The notes beneath the pieces were generated by a model. The model did no database searches and was not told the origin of the DNA. It was given only the letters and a program-made list of their open reading frames with translations. Shown in pieces: positions 25,640 through 35,016 of a DNA stretch of 64,000 nt. How positions within the stretch are numbered: the first letter of the stretch is position 1; every line of letters starts with the position of its first letter. The DNA lies in the NCBI GenBank assembly GCA_024234875.1, contig JACKNM010000003.1, positions 173,501 to 237,500 of the forward strand, written 5' to 3'. Origin of the DNA: Ectothiorhodospiraceae bacterium (GTDB taxonomy: Bacteria; Pseudomonadota; Gammaproteobacteria; HK1). A program made the position numbers and the translations under genes.

Positions 25640-26425
25640 ATGGGCAAGATCGTCGCCGTCGCCAACCAGAAGGGAGGTGTCGGCAAGACCACCACCAGCG
25701 TCAATCTCGTGGCCTCGCTGGCGGCCGCCAAGCGCCGCGTGCTGCTGGTCGACCTCGACCCTCAGGGCAACGCCACCATGGGGTGTGGGGTCGACAAGAA
25801 CGCGCTGGAGCATTCGACCTACGACGTGCTGATGGCCGAGGCGTCGCTGAGCGAGGTGATGGTGCCGGTCGAGCACAGCAATTTTCGCCTCGCCCCGGCC
25901 AACGGTGACCTCACCGCGGCCGAGGTCGGGCTGCTCGACGAGCTCGGTCGGGAGCTGCGGCTGCGCAACGCGCTCGACCCGGTGCGAGCCGACTTCGACT
26001 ACATCGTCGTCGACTGTCCGCCGGCGCTGAACATGCTCACGGTGAACGCGCTCACCGCTGCCGACAGCGTCATGATCCCGATGCAGTGCGAGTACTACGC
26101 CCTCGAGGGGCTGTCCGCGCTGCTCGACACCATCGAGAAGATCCGGCGCATCCTCAATCCGGCGCTGCGGGTAGATGGTTTGCTGCGCACCATGTACGAC
26201 CCCCGCAACAAGCTCTCGAGCCAGGTCTCGCAGCAGCTCGTCAAGCACTTCGGGGCCAAGGTCTACAGCACCGTGATTCCGCGCAACGTGCGCCTCGCCG
26301 AGGCGCCGAGCCACGGGCTGCCGGTGCTCCTCTACGACAAGAACTCGAGCGGCGCGCTCGCCTACCTGGCGCTCGCCGGCGAGATCCTGCGTCGCGATGG
26401 CGCCCATCTGCGGGCCGCCACGTGA
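25640..26425 (+). CDS. parA: chromosome partitioning ATPase ParA (Soj)
   Basis: A 261-residue Walker-type ATPase that segregates chromosome origins together with ParB-parS. The deviant Walker A NQKGGVGKTTTS is at 9-20, Walker A' is in LLVDLDPQGNAT, and Walker B is in YIVVDCPPAL. There is no N-terminal helix-turn-helix, which marks the chromosomal (type Ib-like) form. The ATG at 25640 follows AGAGGA. A 149-nt gap separates it from rsmG and probably holds its promoter; parB follows after 27 nt. Confidence 0.97.
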   Translation: MGKIVAVANQKGGVGKTTTSVNLVASLAAAKRRVLLVDLDPQGNATMGCGVDKNALEHSTYDVLMAEASLSEVMVPVEHSNFRLAPANGDLTAAEVGLLDELGRELRLRNALDPVRADFDYIVVDCPPALNMLTVNALTAADSVMIPMQCEYYALEGLSALLDTIEKIRRILNPALRVDGLLRTMYDPRNKLSSQVSQQLVKHFGAKVYSTVIPRNVRLAEAPSHGLPVLLYDKNSSGALAYLALAGEILRRDGAHLRAAT

Positions 26426-26452
26426 CACCCATGGCAGTGAGGAGCGTGCCGC

Positions 26453-27337
26453 GTGGCCAAGCGTAAGGGACTCGGGCGAGGGTTGGAGGCGCTGCTGGCG
26501 GGTAGCGCCCCCGGATCCGATGCGGGGCGCAAGGCTCCCGCGGCGAGCCCCGAGGACGGCGAGTTGCGCGCGCTGCCGGTCGAGCGCATCCGTCGCGGGC
26601 GCTACCAGCCGCGCGTCGCCTTCGATACCGAGGCGCTCGACGAGCTGGCGCAGTCGATCCGCGCCCGCGGGGTGGTGCAGCCGATCGTGGTGCGGCCACT
26701 GCCCGACGGCGGCTTCGAGATCGTCGCCGGCGAGCGCCGGTGGCGGGCAGCGCAACGCGCCGGTCTCGCCGAGATCCCGGCGGTGGTGCGCGACATCCCC
26801 GACGAGGCCGCGCTGGCGGTGGCGCTGGTCGAGAACGTCCAGCGCGAGAACCTGAACCCGGTCGAGGAGGCGCGGGCGCTGAAGCGGCTGCACGACGAGT
26901 TCGGCCTCACCCACCAGCAGGCCGCGGAGGCCGTGGGGCGCTCGCGCGCGGCGGTGAGCAACCTGATTCGTCTCCTGGACCTGGCGCCGGAGGTGCTCGA
27001 GCAGCTCGAGGGCGGCGCCCTGGAGATGGGGCACGGGCGGGCCCTCCTGACCCTGGCACCGGCGATGCAACGCGAGGCCGCGGCGGCGGTGACCGCGCGC
27101 GGCCTGAGCGTGCGCCAGACCGAGGCCCTGGTCCGGCAGATGACTCGCCCGCCGGGGCAGACGCCGTCGCGCGGTCGGACCGAGACCGATCCGGACGTGC
27201 GGCGTCTCGAGACCGACCTCTCCGAGCGCCTCGGCGCGGCGGTCCGCATCCGAGGTGGGCGTACCGGACGCGGCAGCATCGAGATCCGCTACGGCTCGCT
27301 GGAAGAGCTCGACGGCATCCTCGAGCGCCTGCGGTGA
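26453..27337 (+). CDS. parB: chromosome partitioning protein ParB (Spo0J)
   Basis: A 294-residue centromere-binding CTPase. The ParB/Srx domain has RRGRYQPRVAFD and IVAGERRWRAAQRAGL. The helix-turn-helix region is LTHQQAAEAVGRSRAAVSN, and the C-terminal dimerisation domain ends GSLEELDGILERLR. The start is GTG at 26453, giving the usual MAKRKGLGRGLEALL. It is in an operon with parA. No parS site was recognised in this window. Confidence 0.97.
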   Translation: MAKRKGLGRGLEALLAGSAPGSDAGRKAPAASPEDGELRALPVERIRRGRYQPRVAFDTEALDELAQSIRARGVVQPIVVRPLPDGGFEIVAGERRWRAAQRAGLAEIPAVVRDIPDEAALAVALVENVQRENLNPVEEARALKRLHDEFGLTHQQAAEAVGRSRAAVSNLIRLLDLAPEVLEQLEGGALEMGHGRALLTLAPAMQREAAAAVTARGLSVRQTEALVRQMTRPPGQTPSRGRTETDPDVRRLETDLSERLGAAVRIRGGRTGRGSIEIRYGSLEELDGILERLR

Positions 27338-27423
27338 GTCGCTCGGCTCCTGGTCGCGGGCGGCGATTGACCGACCCGGGCCGTGACGAGGCGCACATCG
27401 CGCTCGACACATGCGATCTTGCC

Positions 27424-27452
27424 TTGCACCATTCGGGGCCGTTCGATACCAT
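27424..27452 (+). promoter_or_regulatory. possible sigma70 promoter of the atp operon
   Basis: TTGCAC (27424-27429), a 17-nt spacer and TACCAT (27447-27452) lie in the 246-nt gap between parB and atpI. The match to consensus is partial (3/6 and 4/6), so this is a candidate only. Confidence 0.3.
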
Positions 27453-27583
27453 CCTCGTGTTTTGACCGGCACGGCGCGAAAGCGTCCTTCTGGTCGATGG
27501 GGGCGGTCGAGGAGCGATGGTCCGGCGCGTGGCGCAGGACCGATGCGAGCCGGGGGGCAATCCGGGATCAAGGTGACGCCAGG

Positions 27584-27991
27584 GTGACGACGGAGGAGGC
27601 CTCGAAGGAGTCTCCCGAGACGTTCCACCGGGTCGCCTACCGGATCGTCGGCGCGCAGCTCCTGGTGGCGTCGTCCCTGGCCGGTGTCGCGTGGCCCTGG
27701 CTCGGGTTTGGCGTCGCGCGCTCGGTACTGGTCGGGGGCCTCATCTGCGTGGCCGGCAGCGCGTATCTCGCGATGCGCGTCCTCGGTCGTCGCGCCGGGC
27801 GGTCTCCCCGAACGATGGTGCGTGGGTTCTACGCCGGCGAGGCGATGAAGATCCTGCTCACCGCGAGCATGTTCGCCGCGGCGATCGTGTTCTTGCGAGT
27901 CGACGTGCTCGCGATGTTGGTCGCCTACATGGTGACCTCGGCGGTTTACTGGTTCGCTCTGGTCGCGAACCTCGGGAGGCGTGAGACGTGA
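27584..27991 (+). CDS. atpI: ATP synthase subunit I
   Basis: A 135-residue inner-membrane protein with four hydrophobic segments. AtpI helps assemble the c-ring. The segment FYAGEAMKILLTASMFA is the family signature. The GTG at 27584 is chosen because AAGGTG lies about 8 nt upstream and it gives the expected length; longer in-frame extensions upstream look non-coding. The stop overlaps the atpB GTG as GTGA. Confidence 0.85.
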   Translation: MTTEEASKESPETFHRVAYRIVGAQLLVASSLAGVAWPWLGFGVARSVLVGGLICVAGSAYLAMRVLGRRAGRSPRTMVRGFYAGEAMKILLTASMFAAAIVFLRVDVLAMLVAYMVTSAVYWFALVANLGRRET

Positions 27992-28812
27992 GCGCGCAAG
28001 GCCACGGTCCGGCAACGGTGACCGATTACATCGTCCACCACCTGACCAACCTCAAGGTGGGCGAGGGCTTCTGGACGCTGCACCTCGACACGCTCTTCTT
28101 CTCGATCGTCCTCGGCGGCTTGTTCGCGTGGGTCTTCTACTCGGTCGCCAAGCGCGTGGACAGCGGTGTGCCGCGCGGTCTACAGAGCTTCGTGGAGCTG
28201 CTCGTCGACTTCGTCGACACCCAGGTCCGCGAGACTTTCCACGGCAAGAGCGAGCTCATCGCCCCCCTCGCGCTGACCATCTTCTGCTGGGTCTTCCTGA
28301 TGAACTTCATGGACCTGATGCCGGTGGATCTCTTGCCGGAGCTGGCCATGGGTATCGGGGTGCCGTACCTCAAGGTGGTCCCCAGCACCGATCCCAACGC
28401 GACCTTCGCGATGTCGCTGACGGTGTTCGCGCTCATCTTCTATTACAGCTTCAAGATCAAGGGCACCGGCCCGTTCCTCAAGGAAGTGTTCACCGTGCCG
28501 TTCGGGCCGATGCTCGCGCCGGTGAATCTCATCTTCCGCCTCATCGAGGAGATCGCGAAGCCGATCTCGCTCGCTCTTCGTCTCTTCGGCAACCTCTACG
28601 CCGGTGAGCTGATCTTCATCCTGATCGCACTGTTCAGCCTCGGCCAGGCAATGGACACGTTGCTCGATCCGGCCCCGTTCACGATCTTCGTCGCGCAGGT
28701 GATCCTCGGGCTGATGTGGGCCATCTTCCACATCCTGATCATCACCCTGCAGGCCTTCATCTTCATGATGTTGACAATCGTGTACCTGAGCATGGCCCAC
28801 GAGGCGCACTGA
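27988..28812 (+). CDS. atpB: ATP synthase F0 subunit a
   Basis: A 274-residue membrane subunit that forms the proton half-channels. The essential Arg is in SLALRLFGNLYAGELIF. The pattern of five to six helices is clear, ending VIRGLMWAIF-like helix and LTIVYLSMAHEAH. The GTG at 27988 follows GGGAGG by about 8 nt. It is the second gene of the atp operon. Confidence 0.95.
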   Translation: MSAQGHGPATVTDYIVHHLTNLKVGEGFWTLHLDTLFFSIVLGGLFAWVFYSVAKRVDSGVPRGLQSFVELLVDFVDTQVRETFHGKSELIAPLALTIFCWVFLMNFMDLMPVDLLPELAMGIGVPYLKVVPSTDPNATFAMSLTVFALIFYYSFKIKGTGPFLKEVFTVPFGPMLAPVNLIFRLIEEIAKPISLALRLFGNLYAGELIFILIALFSLGQAMDTLLDPAPFTIFVAQVILGLMWAIFHILIITLQAFIFMMLTIVYLSMAHEAH

Positions 28813-28878
28813 CGAGACGCGCCTCGGGAACTGCATCCTGGATTCTTCGACAAACTTCCGCTTCTGAGAGGAGGAAAC

Positions 28879-29160
28879 ATGGACCAGATGGTTGCGCACA
28901 TCGCGAACGTGCAGGGCATGACCGCCGTTGCCGTCGCCATCCTCATCGGCATGGGTGCGCTCGGCACCGCCATCGGCTTCGGTCTGCTCGGGGGCAAGTT
29001 CCTCGAGGGCGCCGCCCGCCAGCCCGAGATGGTGCCGATGCTCCAGATCAAGATGTTCATCGTCGCCGGCCTGCTCGACGCGGTGACCATGATCGGCGTC
29101 GGTATCGCGCTGTTCTTCACCTTCGCGAACCCGTTCCTCGCCGCGCTGTCCGGAGGCTGA
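28879..29160 (+). CDS. atpE: ATP synthase F0 subunit c
   Basis: A 93-residue two-helix proteolipid that forms the rotor ring. The hairpin loop is GAARQPEM. The ion-binding carboxylate is the Asp in AGLLDAVTMIGVG, and the Na+-binding pattern is not apparent, so proton coupling is expected. A strong Shine-Dalgarno AGAGGAGGA precedes the ATG, matching the need for many copies of c. Confidence 0.96.
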   Translation: MDQMVAHIANVQGMTAVAVAILIGMGALGTAIGFGLLGGKFLEGAARQPEMVPMLQIKMFIVAGLLDAVTMIGVGIALFFTFANPFLAALSGG

Positions 29161-29211
29161 TCGGTCACGCCACGGCGCGATGAAGAACTCGTTCGAGAGA
29201 GGTAGAGCACA

Positions 29212-29682
29212 GTGAGCATCAACGCGACGCTCCTCGCGCAGATGGTGGTCTTCGCCATCCTGGTGTGGTTCACCATGAAGTACGTCTGGCCGCTGCTCAA
29301 GCAAGCGATGGACGAACGCGAGACACGGATCGCGGACGGGCTCGCGGCGGCCGAGAAGGGCAAGCACGATCTCGAGCTCGCCGAGAAGCGGGCCGCGGAT
29401 GTGATCCGCGAGGGCAAGGACAAGGCGCAGGAGCTCCTGAACCAGGCCAACCAGCGGGCCAACCAGGTCATCGAGGAGGCCAAGACCGCCGCGCGCGGAG
29501 AGGCCGACAAGGTGCTGGCGTCGGCCCGGGCCCAGATCGACCAGGAGCGCATCGAGGCGCGCGAGCGGCTGCGCAAGGAGGTTTCCGCGCTTGCCGTCGC
29601 GGGAGCCGAGCAGATCCTTCGCCGCGAGGTCGACGCCAGGGCCCACGCGGAGGCGCTCGACCGCCTCGCCAGCCAGCTCTGA
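29212..29682 (+). CDS. atpF: ATP synthase F0 subunit b
   Basis: A 156-residue stator subunit. It has one N-terminal membrane helix (ATLLAQMVVFAILVWFTMKY) followed by a long charged coiled coil rich in Ala, Glu and Lys, for example AEKGKHDLELAEKRAADVI. The GTG at 29212 gives MSINATLLAQ, the standard start, with GAGAGG upstream. Confidence 0.95.
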   Translation: MSINATLLAQMVVFAILVWFTMKYVWPLLKQAMDERETRIADGLAAAEKGKHDLELAEKRAADVIREGKDKAQELLNQANQRANQVIEEAKTAARGEADKVLASARAQIDQERIEARERLRKEVSALAVAGAEQILRREVDARAHAEALDRLASQL

Positions 29683-29697
29683 CCGCGGGGGCACACG

Positions 29698-30231
29698 ATG
29701 GAAGGCGAAGCCAAGTTCGCACGTCCCTATGCGGTGGCGGCGTTCCAACAGGCGCGCGAGGAGAAGGCGCTCGACCGCTGGAGCGAGATGCTGGCGACTC
29801 TGTCCGTGGTCGCCAGCGATCGCACGGTCACCGGGCTCGTCGCGAGCCCGCACGTGCGCCGCGACGAGCTGGCGGACCTGATCATCGACATCTGCGGCGA
29901 CCGCCTGACCGAGACCGGACGCAACTTCGTGCGGTTGCTGGCGGAGTACCGGCGGCTGCAGTTCCTGCCGGAGATCGGGCGCCAGTTCCAGGCCGAGCGC
30001 GACAAGATGGAGAATCGAGTCGCGGTGCACCTGACCTCCGCCCACACCGTGTCCGACGCCCAACGCGACGCGCTCGCCAAGGGCATGCGCGAGCGGCTCG
30101 GACGCGAGGTCGACGTGACGGTGGATGTGGACGAGTCGTTGATCGGCGGCGCGGTAATCCGGGCCGGAGACACCGTCATCGACGCATCCGTGCGCGGTCA
30201 GCTGGCGGGGCTGGAGAGGGCGTTGGCCTGA
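29698..30231 (+). CDS. atpH: ATP synthase F1 subunit delta
   Basis: A 177-residue subunit linking F1 to the b stator. Family markers are FARPYAVAAFQQAREEKALD, FVRLLAEYRRLQFLPEI and the C-terminal VDVDESLIGGAVIRAGDTVI. It follows atpF after 15 nt and has normal length. Confidence 0.95.
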   Translation: MEGEAKFARPYAVAAFQQAREEKALDRWSEMLATLSVVASDRTVTGLVASPHVRRDELADLIIDICGDRLTETGRNFVRLLAEYRRLQFLPEIGRQFQAERDKMENRVAVHLTSAHTVSDAQRDALAKGMRERLGREVDVTVDVDESLIGGAVIRAGDTVIDASVRGQLAGLERALA

Positions 30232-30330
30232 CGCGGTAGCCCCCAACGGGCCGCGGGCGCGCGCGGGCGGACCGCCCCCGCCGCTGCGCCCGGGCCACCG
30301 GCGAGACGAATTGAACTCAGAGGGTCGAAC

Positions 30331-31872
30331 ATGCAACTGACCGCGACGGAAGTCAGCGATCTCATCAAGCAGCGGATCGCGAAGTTCGACCTCGGTGTGG
30401 AAGCCCGCACCGAGGGCACGATCGTCACCCTGACCGACGGTATCGCTCGGATCCACGGGCTGAGCAACGTGATGCAGGGGGAGATGATCGAGTTCCCCGG
30501 CAACACCTACGGCCTGGCGCTGAACCTCGAGCGCGACTCGGTCGGCGCGGTCATCATGGGCGACTACGGCCACATCAGCGAGGGCGACACGGTGCGTTGC
30601 ACCGGCCGTATCCTCGAGGTGCCGGTCGGACGTGGGCTGCTCGGGCGGGTGGTCAACTCGCTCGGTGAGCCGATCGACGGCAAGGGCCCGGTCGAGGCCG
30701 ACGGCACCTCTCCGATCGAGAAGGTGGCGCCGGGTGTCATCACCCGCCAGTCGGTCAGTCAGCCGGTGCAGACGGGCCTCAAGGCCATCGACTCGATGGT
30801 CCCGGTCGGTCGCGGCCAGCGCGAGCTGATCATCGGTGACCGCCAGACCGGCAAGACCGCGGTGGCCATCGACGCCATCATCAATCAGCGCGATACCGGC
30901 GTGAAGTGCATCTACGTCGCCATCGGCCAGAAGGCGTCGTCGATCGCGAACGTGGTGCGCAAGCTCGAGGAGCACGGCGCGATGGATCACACCATCGTCG
31001 TCGCCGCGAGCGCGGCCGAGTCGGCCGCCCTGCAGTTCATCGCGCCGTACTCCGGCTGCACCATGGGCGAGTACTTCCGCGACCGCGGTGAGGACGCGCT
31101 CATCGTGTACGACGACCTCACCAAGCAGGCCTGGGCGTATCGCCAGGTGTCGCTGCTGCTGCGTCGTCCGCCAGGCCGCGAGGCATATCCGGGTGACGTG
31201 TTCTACCTGCACTCGCGCCTGCTCGAGCGCGCGGCGCGCGTGAACACCGCCTACGTCGAGGAGATGACCAACGGCGAGGTCAAGGGCCAGACCGGGTCGC
31301 TGACCGCGCTGCCGATCATCGAGACCCAGGCCGGTGACGTCTCGGCGTTCGTGCCCACCAACGTCATCTCGATCACCGACGGTCAGATCTACCTCGAGAG
31401 CGACCTCTTCAACGCGAACATCCGCCCGGCCATCAACGCCGGTCTGTCGGTGTCGCGGGTCGGCGGCGCGGCCCAGACCGGCATCGTCAAGAAGCTCGGT
31501 GGTGGTATTCGTCTGGCGCTCGCTCAGTACCGTGAGCTGGCGGCATTCGCGCAGTTCGCGTCCGACCTCGACGAGGCGACCCGCCGCCAGCTCGAGCGCG
31601 GCCAGCGCGTGACCGAGGTGCTGAAGCAGCGACAGTACCAGCCGCTCAGTGTCGCCCAGCAGGCAGTGACCCTGTTCGCGGTCGACCGCGGCTACCTCGA
31701 CGACGTCGAGCTGACCCGCATCGGCGCCTTCGAGGACGCGTTGCAGTCGTACATGGCCTCGAGCCAGTCGGCCCTGATGAGTGCCATCAATGCCGACCCG
31801 AAGTGGAACGACGACGTCGAGTCCAAGCTCAAGAGCGCGCTGGACGACTTCAAGGCGAACCACTCCTGGTGA
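30331..31872 (+). CDS. atpA: ATP synthase F1 subunit alpha
   Basis: A 513-residue regulatory nucleotide-binding subunit. Walker A is GDRQTGKTAVAID, Walker B-like LIVYDDLTKQA, and the signature PAINAGLSVSRVGGAAQ. The N-terminus MQLTATEVSDLIKQRI is standard for gammaproteobacteria. A 99-nt gap follows atpH. Confidence 0.98.
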   Translation: MQLTATEVSDLIKQRIAKFDLGVEARTEGTIVTLTDGIARIHGLSNVMQGEMIEFPGNTYGLALNLERDSVGAVIMGDYGHISEGDTVRCTGRILEVPVGRGLLGRVVNSLGEPIDGKGPVEADGTSPIEKVAPGVITRQSVSQPVQTGLKAIDSMVPVGRGQRELIIGDRQTGKTAVAIDAIINQRDTGVKCIYVAIGQKASSIANVVRKLEEHGAMDHTIVVAASAAESAALQFIAPYSGCTMGEYFRDRGEDALIVYDDLTKQAWAYRQVSLLLRRPPGREAYPGDVFYLHSRLLERAARVNTAYVEEMTNGEVKGQTGSLTALPIIETQAGDVSAFVPTNVISITDGQIYLESDLFNANIRPAINAGLSVSRVGGAAQTGIVKKLGGGIRLALAQYRELAAFAQFASDLDEATRRQLERGQRVTEVLKQRQYQPLSVAQQAVTLFAVDRGYLDDVELTRIGAFEDALQSYMASSQSALMSAINADPKWNDDVESKLKSALDDFKANHSW

Positions 31873-31910
31873 GCCCGGGTTCCCCGCATAGCACCGGAGC
31901 GAGTTGAGCG

Positions 31911-32774
31911 ATGGCCGGCGGCAAGGAAATCAAGACCAAGATCCGCAGCGTCCAGAACACGCAGAAGATCACGCGTGCGATGGAGATGGTGGCTGCGAGC
32001 AAGATGCGCAAGGCGCAGGAGCGGATGCAGGCCGCGCGCCCGTACGCGGTCAAGATCCGCAACGTCATCGCACATCTGGCCGCGGCGCAGGCGGAGTATC
32101 GTCATCCGTTCCTGGTGGACCGCGAGGTCCGCCGGGTCGGCTACATCGTGGTCTCGACCGACCGCGGACTGTGCGGGGGGCTGAACTCGAACCTGTTTCG
32201 GGCCCTGGTGCAGGACATCGACAAGTGGCGGCGCGAGGGTATCGAGCAGGACTTCTGCGTCATCGGCAGCAAGGGCCTCGGTTTCCTGCGCCGGTTCGGC
32301 GCGAAGGTCGTCGGTCACGCCACCCATCTCGGCGACACGCCGTCGGTGGAGGGGCTGATCGGCACCGTCAAGGTCATGCTCGACGCCTTCTCGGAAGGAC
32401 GAATCGACCGCCTCTACCTGGTGTACAACGACTTCGTGAACTCGATGACCCAGCGCCCGGTCATCGAGCAGGTCGTGCCCACCCCGGCCTCGGCCGAGGA
32501 AGAGGTGAAGCACCACTGGGATTACATCTACGAGCCCGAGGCGAAGAGCGTCCTCGACGACCTGCTGGTGCGCTACATCGAGTCGCTGGTGTACCAGGCG
32601 GTGGTCGAGAACGGCGCCAGCGAGCAGGCGGCGCGGATGGTGGCGATGAAGGCTGCCTCGGACAATGCCGGCAACCTGATCGACCAGCTCGAGCTCGCAT
32701 ACAACAAGGCCCGACAGGCCGCGATCACGCAAGAGCTGTCGGAGATCGTCGGCGGCGCGGCCGCGCTCGGCTAG
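31911..32774 (+). CDS. atpG: ATP synthase F1 subunit gamma
   Basis: A 287-residue central shaft. The N-terminal helix MAGGKEIKTKIRSVQNTQKI and the DRGLCGGLNSNLF motif are diagnostic. The C-terminal helix has MKAASDNAGNLIDQLELAYN and ARQAAITQELSEIVGGAAAL. The length is typical. Confidence 0.98.
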   Translation: MAGGKEIKTKIRSVQNTQKITRAMEMVAASKMRKAQERMQAARPYAVKIRNVIAHLAAAQAEYRHPFLVDREVRRVGYIVVSTDRGLCGGLNSNLFRALVQDIDKWRREGIEQDFCVIGSKGLGFLRRFGAKVVGHATHLGDTPSVEGLIGTVKVMLDAFSEGRIDRLYLVYNDFVNSMTQRPVIEQVVPTPASAEEEVKHHWDYIYEPEAKSVLDDLLVRYIESLVYQAVVENGASEQAARMVAMKAASDNAGNLIDQLELAYNKARQAAITQELSEIVGGAAALG

Positions 32775-32856
32775 AGCGTCGGGTACGAGAATTCTTAGGG
32801 CCCGACCGGCGACGGCGGGCGCATGGCAGAAATCGAGAACCGGGGGATTCAGGCGA

Positions 32857-34230
32857 ATGAGCACCGGAAACATCGTCCAGATCATCGGCGCCGTCGTCGA
32901 CGTGCAGTTCGCACGCGGTGAGGTGCCAAAGGTCTACGACGCGCTCAAGGTCGACAACGGGCTCGTTCTCGAGACCCAGCAGCAGATCGGCGACGGGGTG
33001 GTGCGCACCATCGCCATGGGCTCCACCGACGGACTGCGTCGCGGCGCGGAGGTCGAGAACACCGGCGCGCCAGTGTCGGTGCCGGTCGGCATCTCGACGC
33101 TGGGCCGCATCATGGACGTGCTCGGCACTCCGGTGGACGGCAAGGGCGACGTCCAGTCCGAGGAGCGGTGGCCGATTCACCGCAAGGCGCCGAGCTATAC
33201 CGACCAGGCCGCCAGCATCGAGATCCTCGAGACCGGCATCAAGGTCATCGACCTCATCTGCCCGTTCAACAAGGGTGGCAAGGTCGGGCTGTTCGGCGGT
33301 GCCGGTGTCGGCAAGACCGTCACCCTGATGGAGCTCATCCGCAACATCGCCATCGAGCACAGTGGCTACTCGGTGTTCGCCGGCGTGGGGGAGCGTACCC
33401 GTGAGGGCAACGACTTCTACCACGAGATGACCGACTCCGGGGTCATCGACAAGGTGGCGCTGGTCTACGGTCAGATGAACGAGCCGCCCGGCAACCGCCT
33501 GCGCGTGGCGCTGACCGGCCTGACGATGGCCGAGTTCTTCCGCGACGAGGGCCGTGACGTGCTGCTCTTCGTCGACAACATCTACCGCTACACGCTCGCC
33601 GGCGTGGAGTGCTCGGCGCTGCTCGGGCGCATGCCCTCGGCGGTGGGCTACCAGCCGACGCTGGCCGAGGAGATGGGTGTGCTCCAGGAGCGCATCACCT
33701 CCACCAAGACGGGCTCCATCACCTCGATTCAGGCGGTGTACGTCCCTGCCGACGACCTCACCGACCCGTCGCCTGCCACCACCTTCGCGCATCTGGACGC
33801 GACGCTGGTGCTGTCGCGGCAGATCGCCGAGCTCGGCATCTACCCGGCCGTGGACCCGCTCGACTCGACCAGCCGCCAGCTCGACCCGCTGGTCGTCGGC
33901 CAGGACCACTACGACACCGCGCGTCAGGTGCAGGGCATCCTCCAGCGCTACAAGGAGCTGCGAGACATCATCGCCATCCTGGGCATGGACGAGCTGTCCG
34001 ACGAGGACAAGCTCACCGTCTCCCGGGCGCGCAAGATCCAGCGCTTCCTGTCGCAGCCGTTCTTCGTGGCCGAGGTGTTCACCGGCTCGCCCGGCAAGTA
34101 CGTCTCGCTGAAGGACACGATCGCCGGCTTCAAGTCGATCGTGAACGGTGAGATGGACCAGTACCCGGAGCAGGCGTTCTACATGGTCGGCTCGATCGAC
34201 GAGGTCGTCGAGAAGGCCAAGAAGATCTGA
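32857..34230 (+). CDS. atpD: ATP synthase F1 subunit beta
   Basis: A 457-residue catalytic subunit. Walker A is GGAGVGKTVTLMEL, the catalytic Glu region is GVGERTREGNDF, and Walker B LLFVDNIYRYTLAG follows. Signature PAVDPLDSTSRQLDP is present. The ATG at 32857 opens MSTGNIVQIIGAVVDVQF. An 82-nt gap after atpG has no gene. Confidence 0.98.
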   Translation: MSTGNIVQIIGAVVDVQFARGEVPKVYDALKVDNGLVLETQQQIGDGVVRTIAMGSTDGLRRGAEVENTGAPVSVPVGISTLGRIMDVLGTPVDGKGDVQSEERWPIHRKAPSYTDQAASIEILETGIKVIDLICPFNKGGKVGLFGGAGVGKTVTLMELIRNIAIEHSGYSVFAGVGERTREGNDFYHEMTDSGVIDKVALVYGQMNEPPGNRLRVALTGLTMAEFFRDEGRDVLLFVDNIYRYTLAGVECSALLGRMPSAVGYQPTLAEEMGVLQERITSTKTGSITSIQAVYVPADDLTDPSPATTFAHLDATLVLSRQIAELGIYPAVDPLDSTSRQLDPLVVGQDHYDTARQVQGILQRYKELRDIIAILGMDELSDEDKLTVSRARKIQRFLSQPFFVAEVFTGSPGKYVSLKDTIAGFKSIVNGEMDQYPEQAFYMVGSIDEVVEKAKKI

Positions 34231-34246
34231 GACGGGAGCCGCTCCA

Positions 34247-34672
34247 ATGGCCATGACAGTCCATGTCGACATCGTCAGCGCGGAGTCGGAGATCTTCTCC
34301 GGCCTCGCCGAGATGGTGGTGGCGCCGGCGGAGCTCGGCGACATCGGCATCATGCCGCGTCACGCTCCGCTGGTGACCAAGCTGCGGCCGGGAGAGGTGC
34401 GCGTGACCCATCCCGGCGGCGAGGAGGAGGCGTTCTACGTCTCCGGCGGGATGATCGAGGTGCAGCCTCACGTCGTCACCGTGCTCTCGGACACCGCCTT
34501 GCGTGCGCACGACCTCGACGAGGCCGCGGCGATGGCGGCCAAGGAGAGCGCCGAGCGGGCGCTGGCCGATCGTCAGGCGGACATCGACGAGGCGGCGGCG
34601 CGGGCCCAGCTCGCCCAGGCAGTCGCGCAGCTCCAGGCGCTCCAACGCCTGCGCAGAAAGCTTCCCCGGTAG
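34247..34672 (+). CDS. atpC: ATP synthase F1 subunit epsilon
   Basis: A 141-residue subunit that couples F1 to the c-ring and can inhibit ATP hydrolysis. The N-terminal beta-sandwich has VDIVSAESEIFSGLAEMVV, GDIGIMPRHAPLVTKL and FYVSGGMIEVQPHVVTVL. A C-terminal Ala-rich helical hairpin follows. The ATG at 34247 has GGGAG upstream, and the gene starts 16 nt after atpD. It is the last gene of the operon, followed by a hairpin. Confidence 0.96.
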   Translation: MAMTVHVDIVSAESEIFSGLAEMVVAPAELGDIGIMPRHAPLVTKLRPGEVRVTHPGGEEEAFYVSGGMIEVQPHVVTVLSDTALRAHDLDEAAAMAAKESAERALADRQADIDEAAARAQLAQAVAQLQALQRLRRKLPR

Positions 34673-34714
34673 TCACCGCGGGCCTCGCACGCGGGCGGCC
34701 GACGACCCGTCGTT

Positions 34715-34747
34715 CCCACGCCGGCGGCATCCGCCGCCGGGCGTGGG
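34715..34747 (+). terminator. terminator-like hairpin after atpC
   Basis: CCCACGCC-GGCGGC / GCCGCC-GGGCGTGGG pair as a 14-bp stem with one bulged G and a 4-nt ATCC loop, 43 nt after the atpC stop. No U-tract follows. It probably separates the atp operon from glmU. Confidence 0.55.
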
Positions 34748-35016
34748 CACCCTCTGCGGCGCCGAGATCTCGCTGCCGCCGTCACCACGTCACGCCCTCG
34801 TCGGTACACGAGCTCGGCCTCGCTCGCCTCGCCCTCGGCGCGGCGAGAGGCGGATCGACGTCGCACTTCGCTGCGGTCGACGGAGCTGATCCCCCGGGAT
34901 CCGTGACCGGCTCGACGGATCCCACTCCGACGGCCTGGTAGGAATTTAGGGGGTCGCATGCTGGCGAGAGCTCGCTCGGCCGCGATACCTGGATTCCAAG
35001 TCGCTCGAGGGCCCTG
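34748..35016. other. intergenic stretch before glmU, no gene seen
   Basis: No reading frame here resembles a protein and no known RNA was recognised. The last part (GGAATTTAGGGGG, 34941-34953) is less GC-rich and is a reasonable place for the glmU promoter, but no convincing -35/-10 pair was found. Confidence 0.4.

Noticed and set aside
25491..27583. parS site or origin of replication near parAB
   Set aside because: No sequence close to TGTTYCACGTGRAACA and no DnaA-box cluster (TTATCCACA) was found by eye around parAB; a computed motif search could overturn this.
28180..31863. A very long open frame on the minus strand opposite the atp operon
   Set aside because: It is antisense to atpB through atpA, shows low-complexity His/Arg/Leu-rich protein, and arises from the GC-rich codon bias of the real genes.
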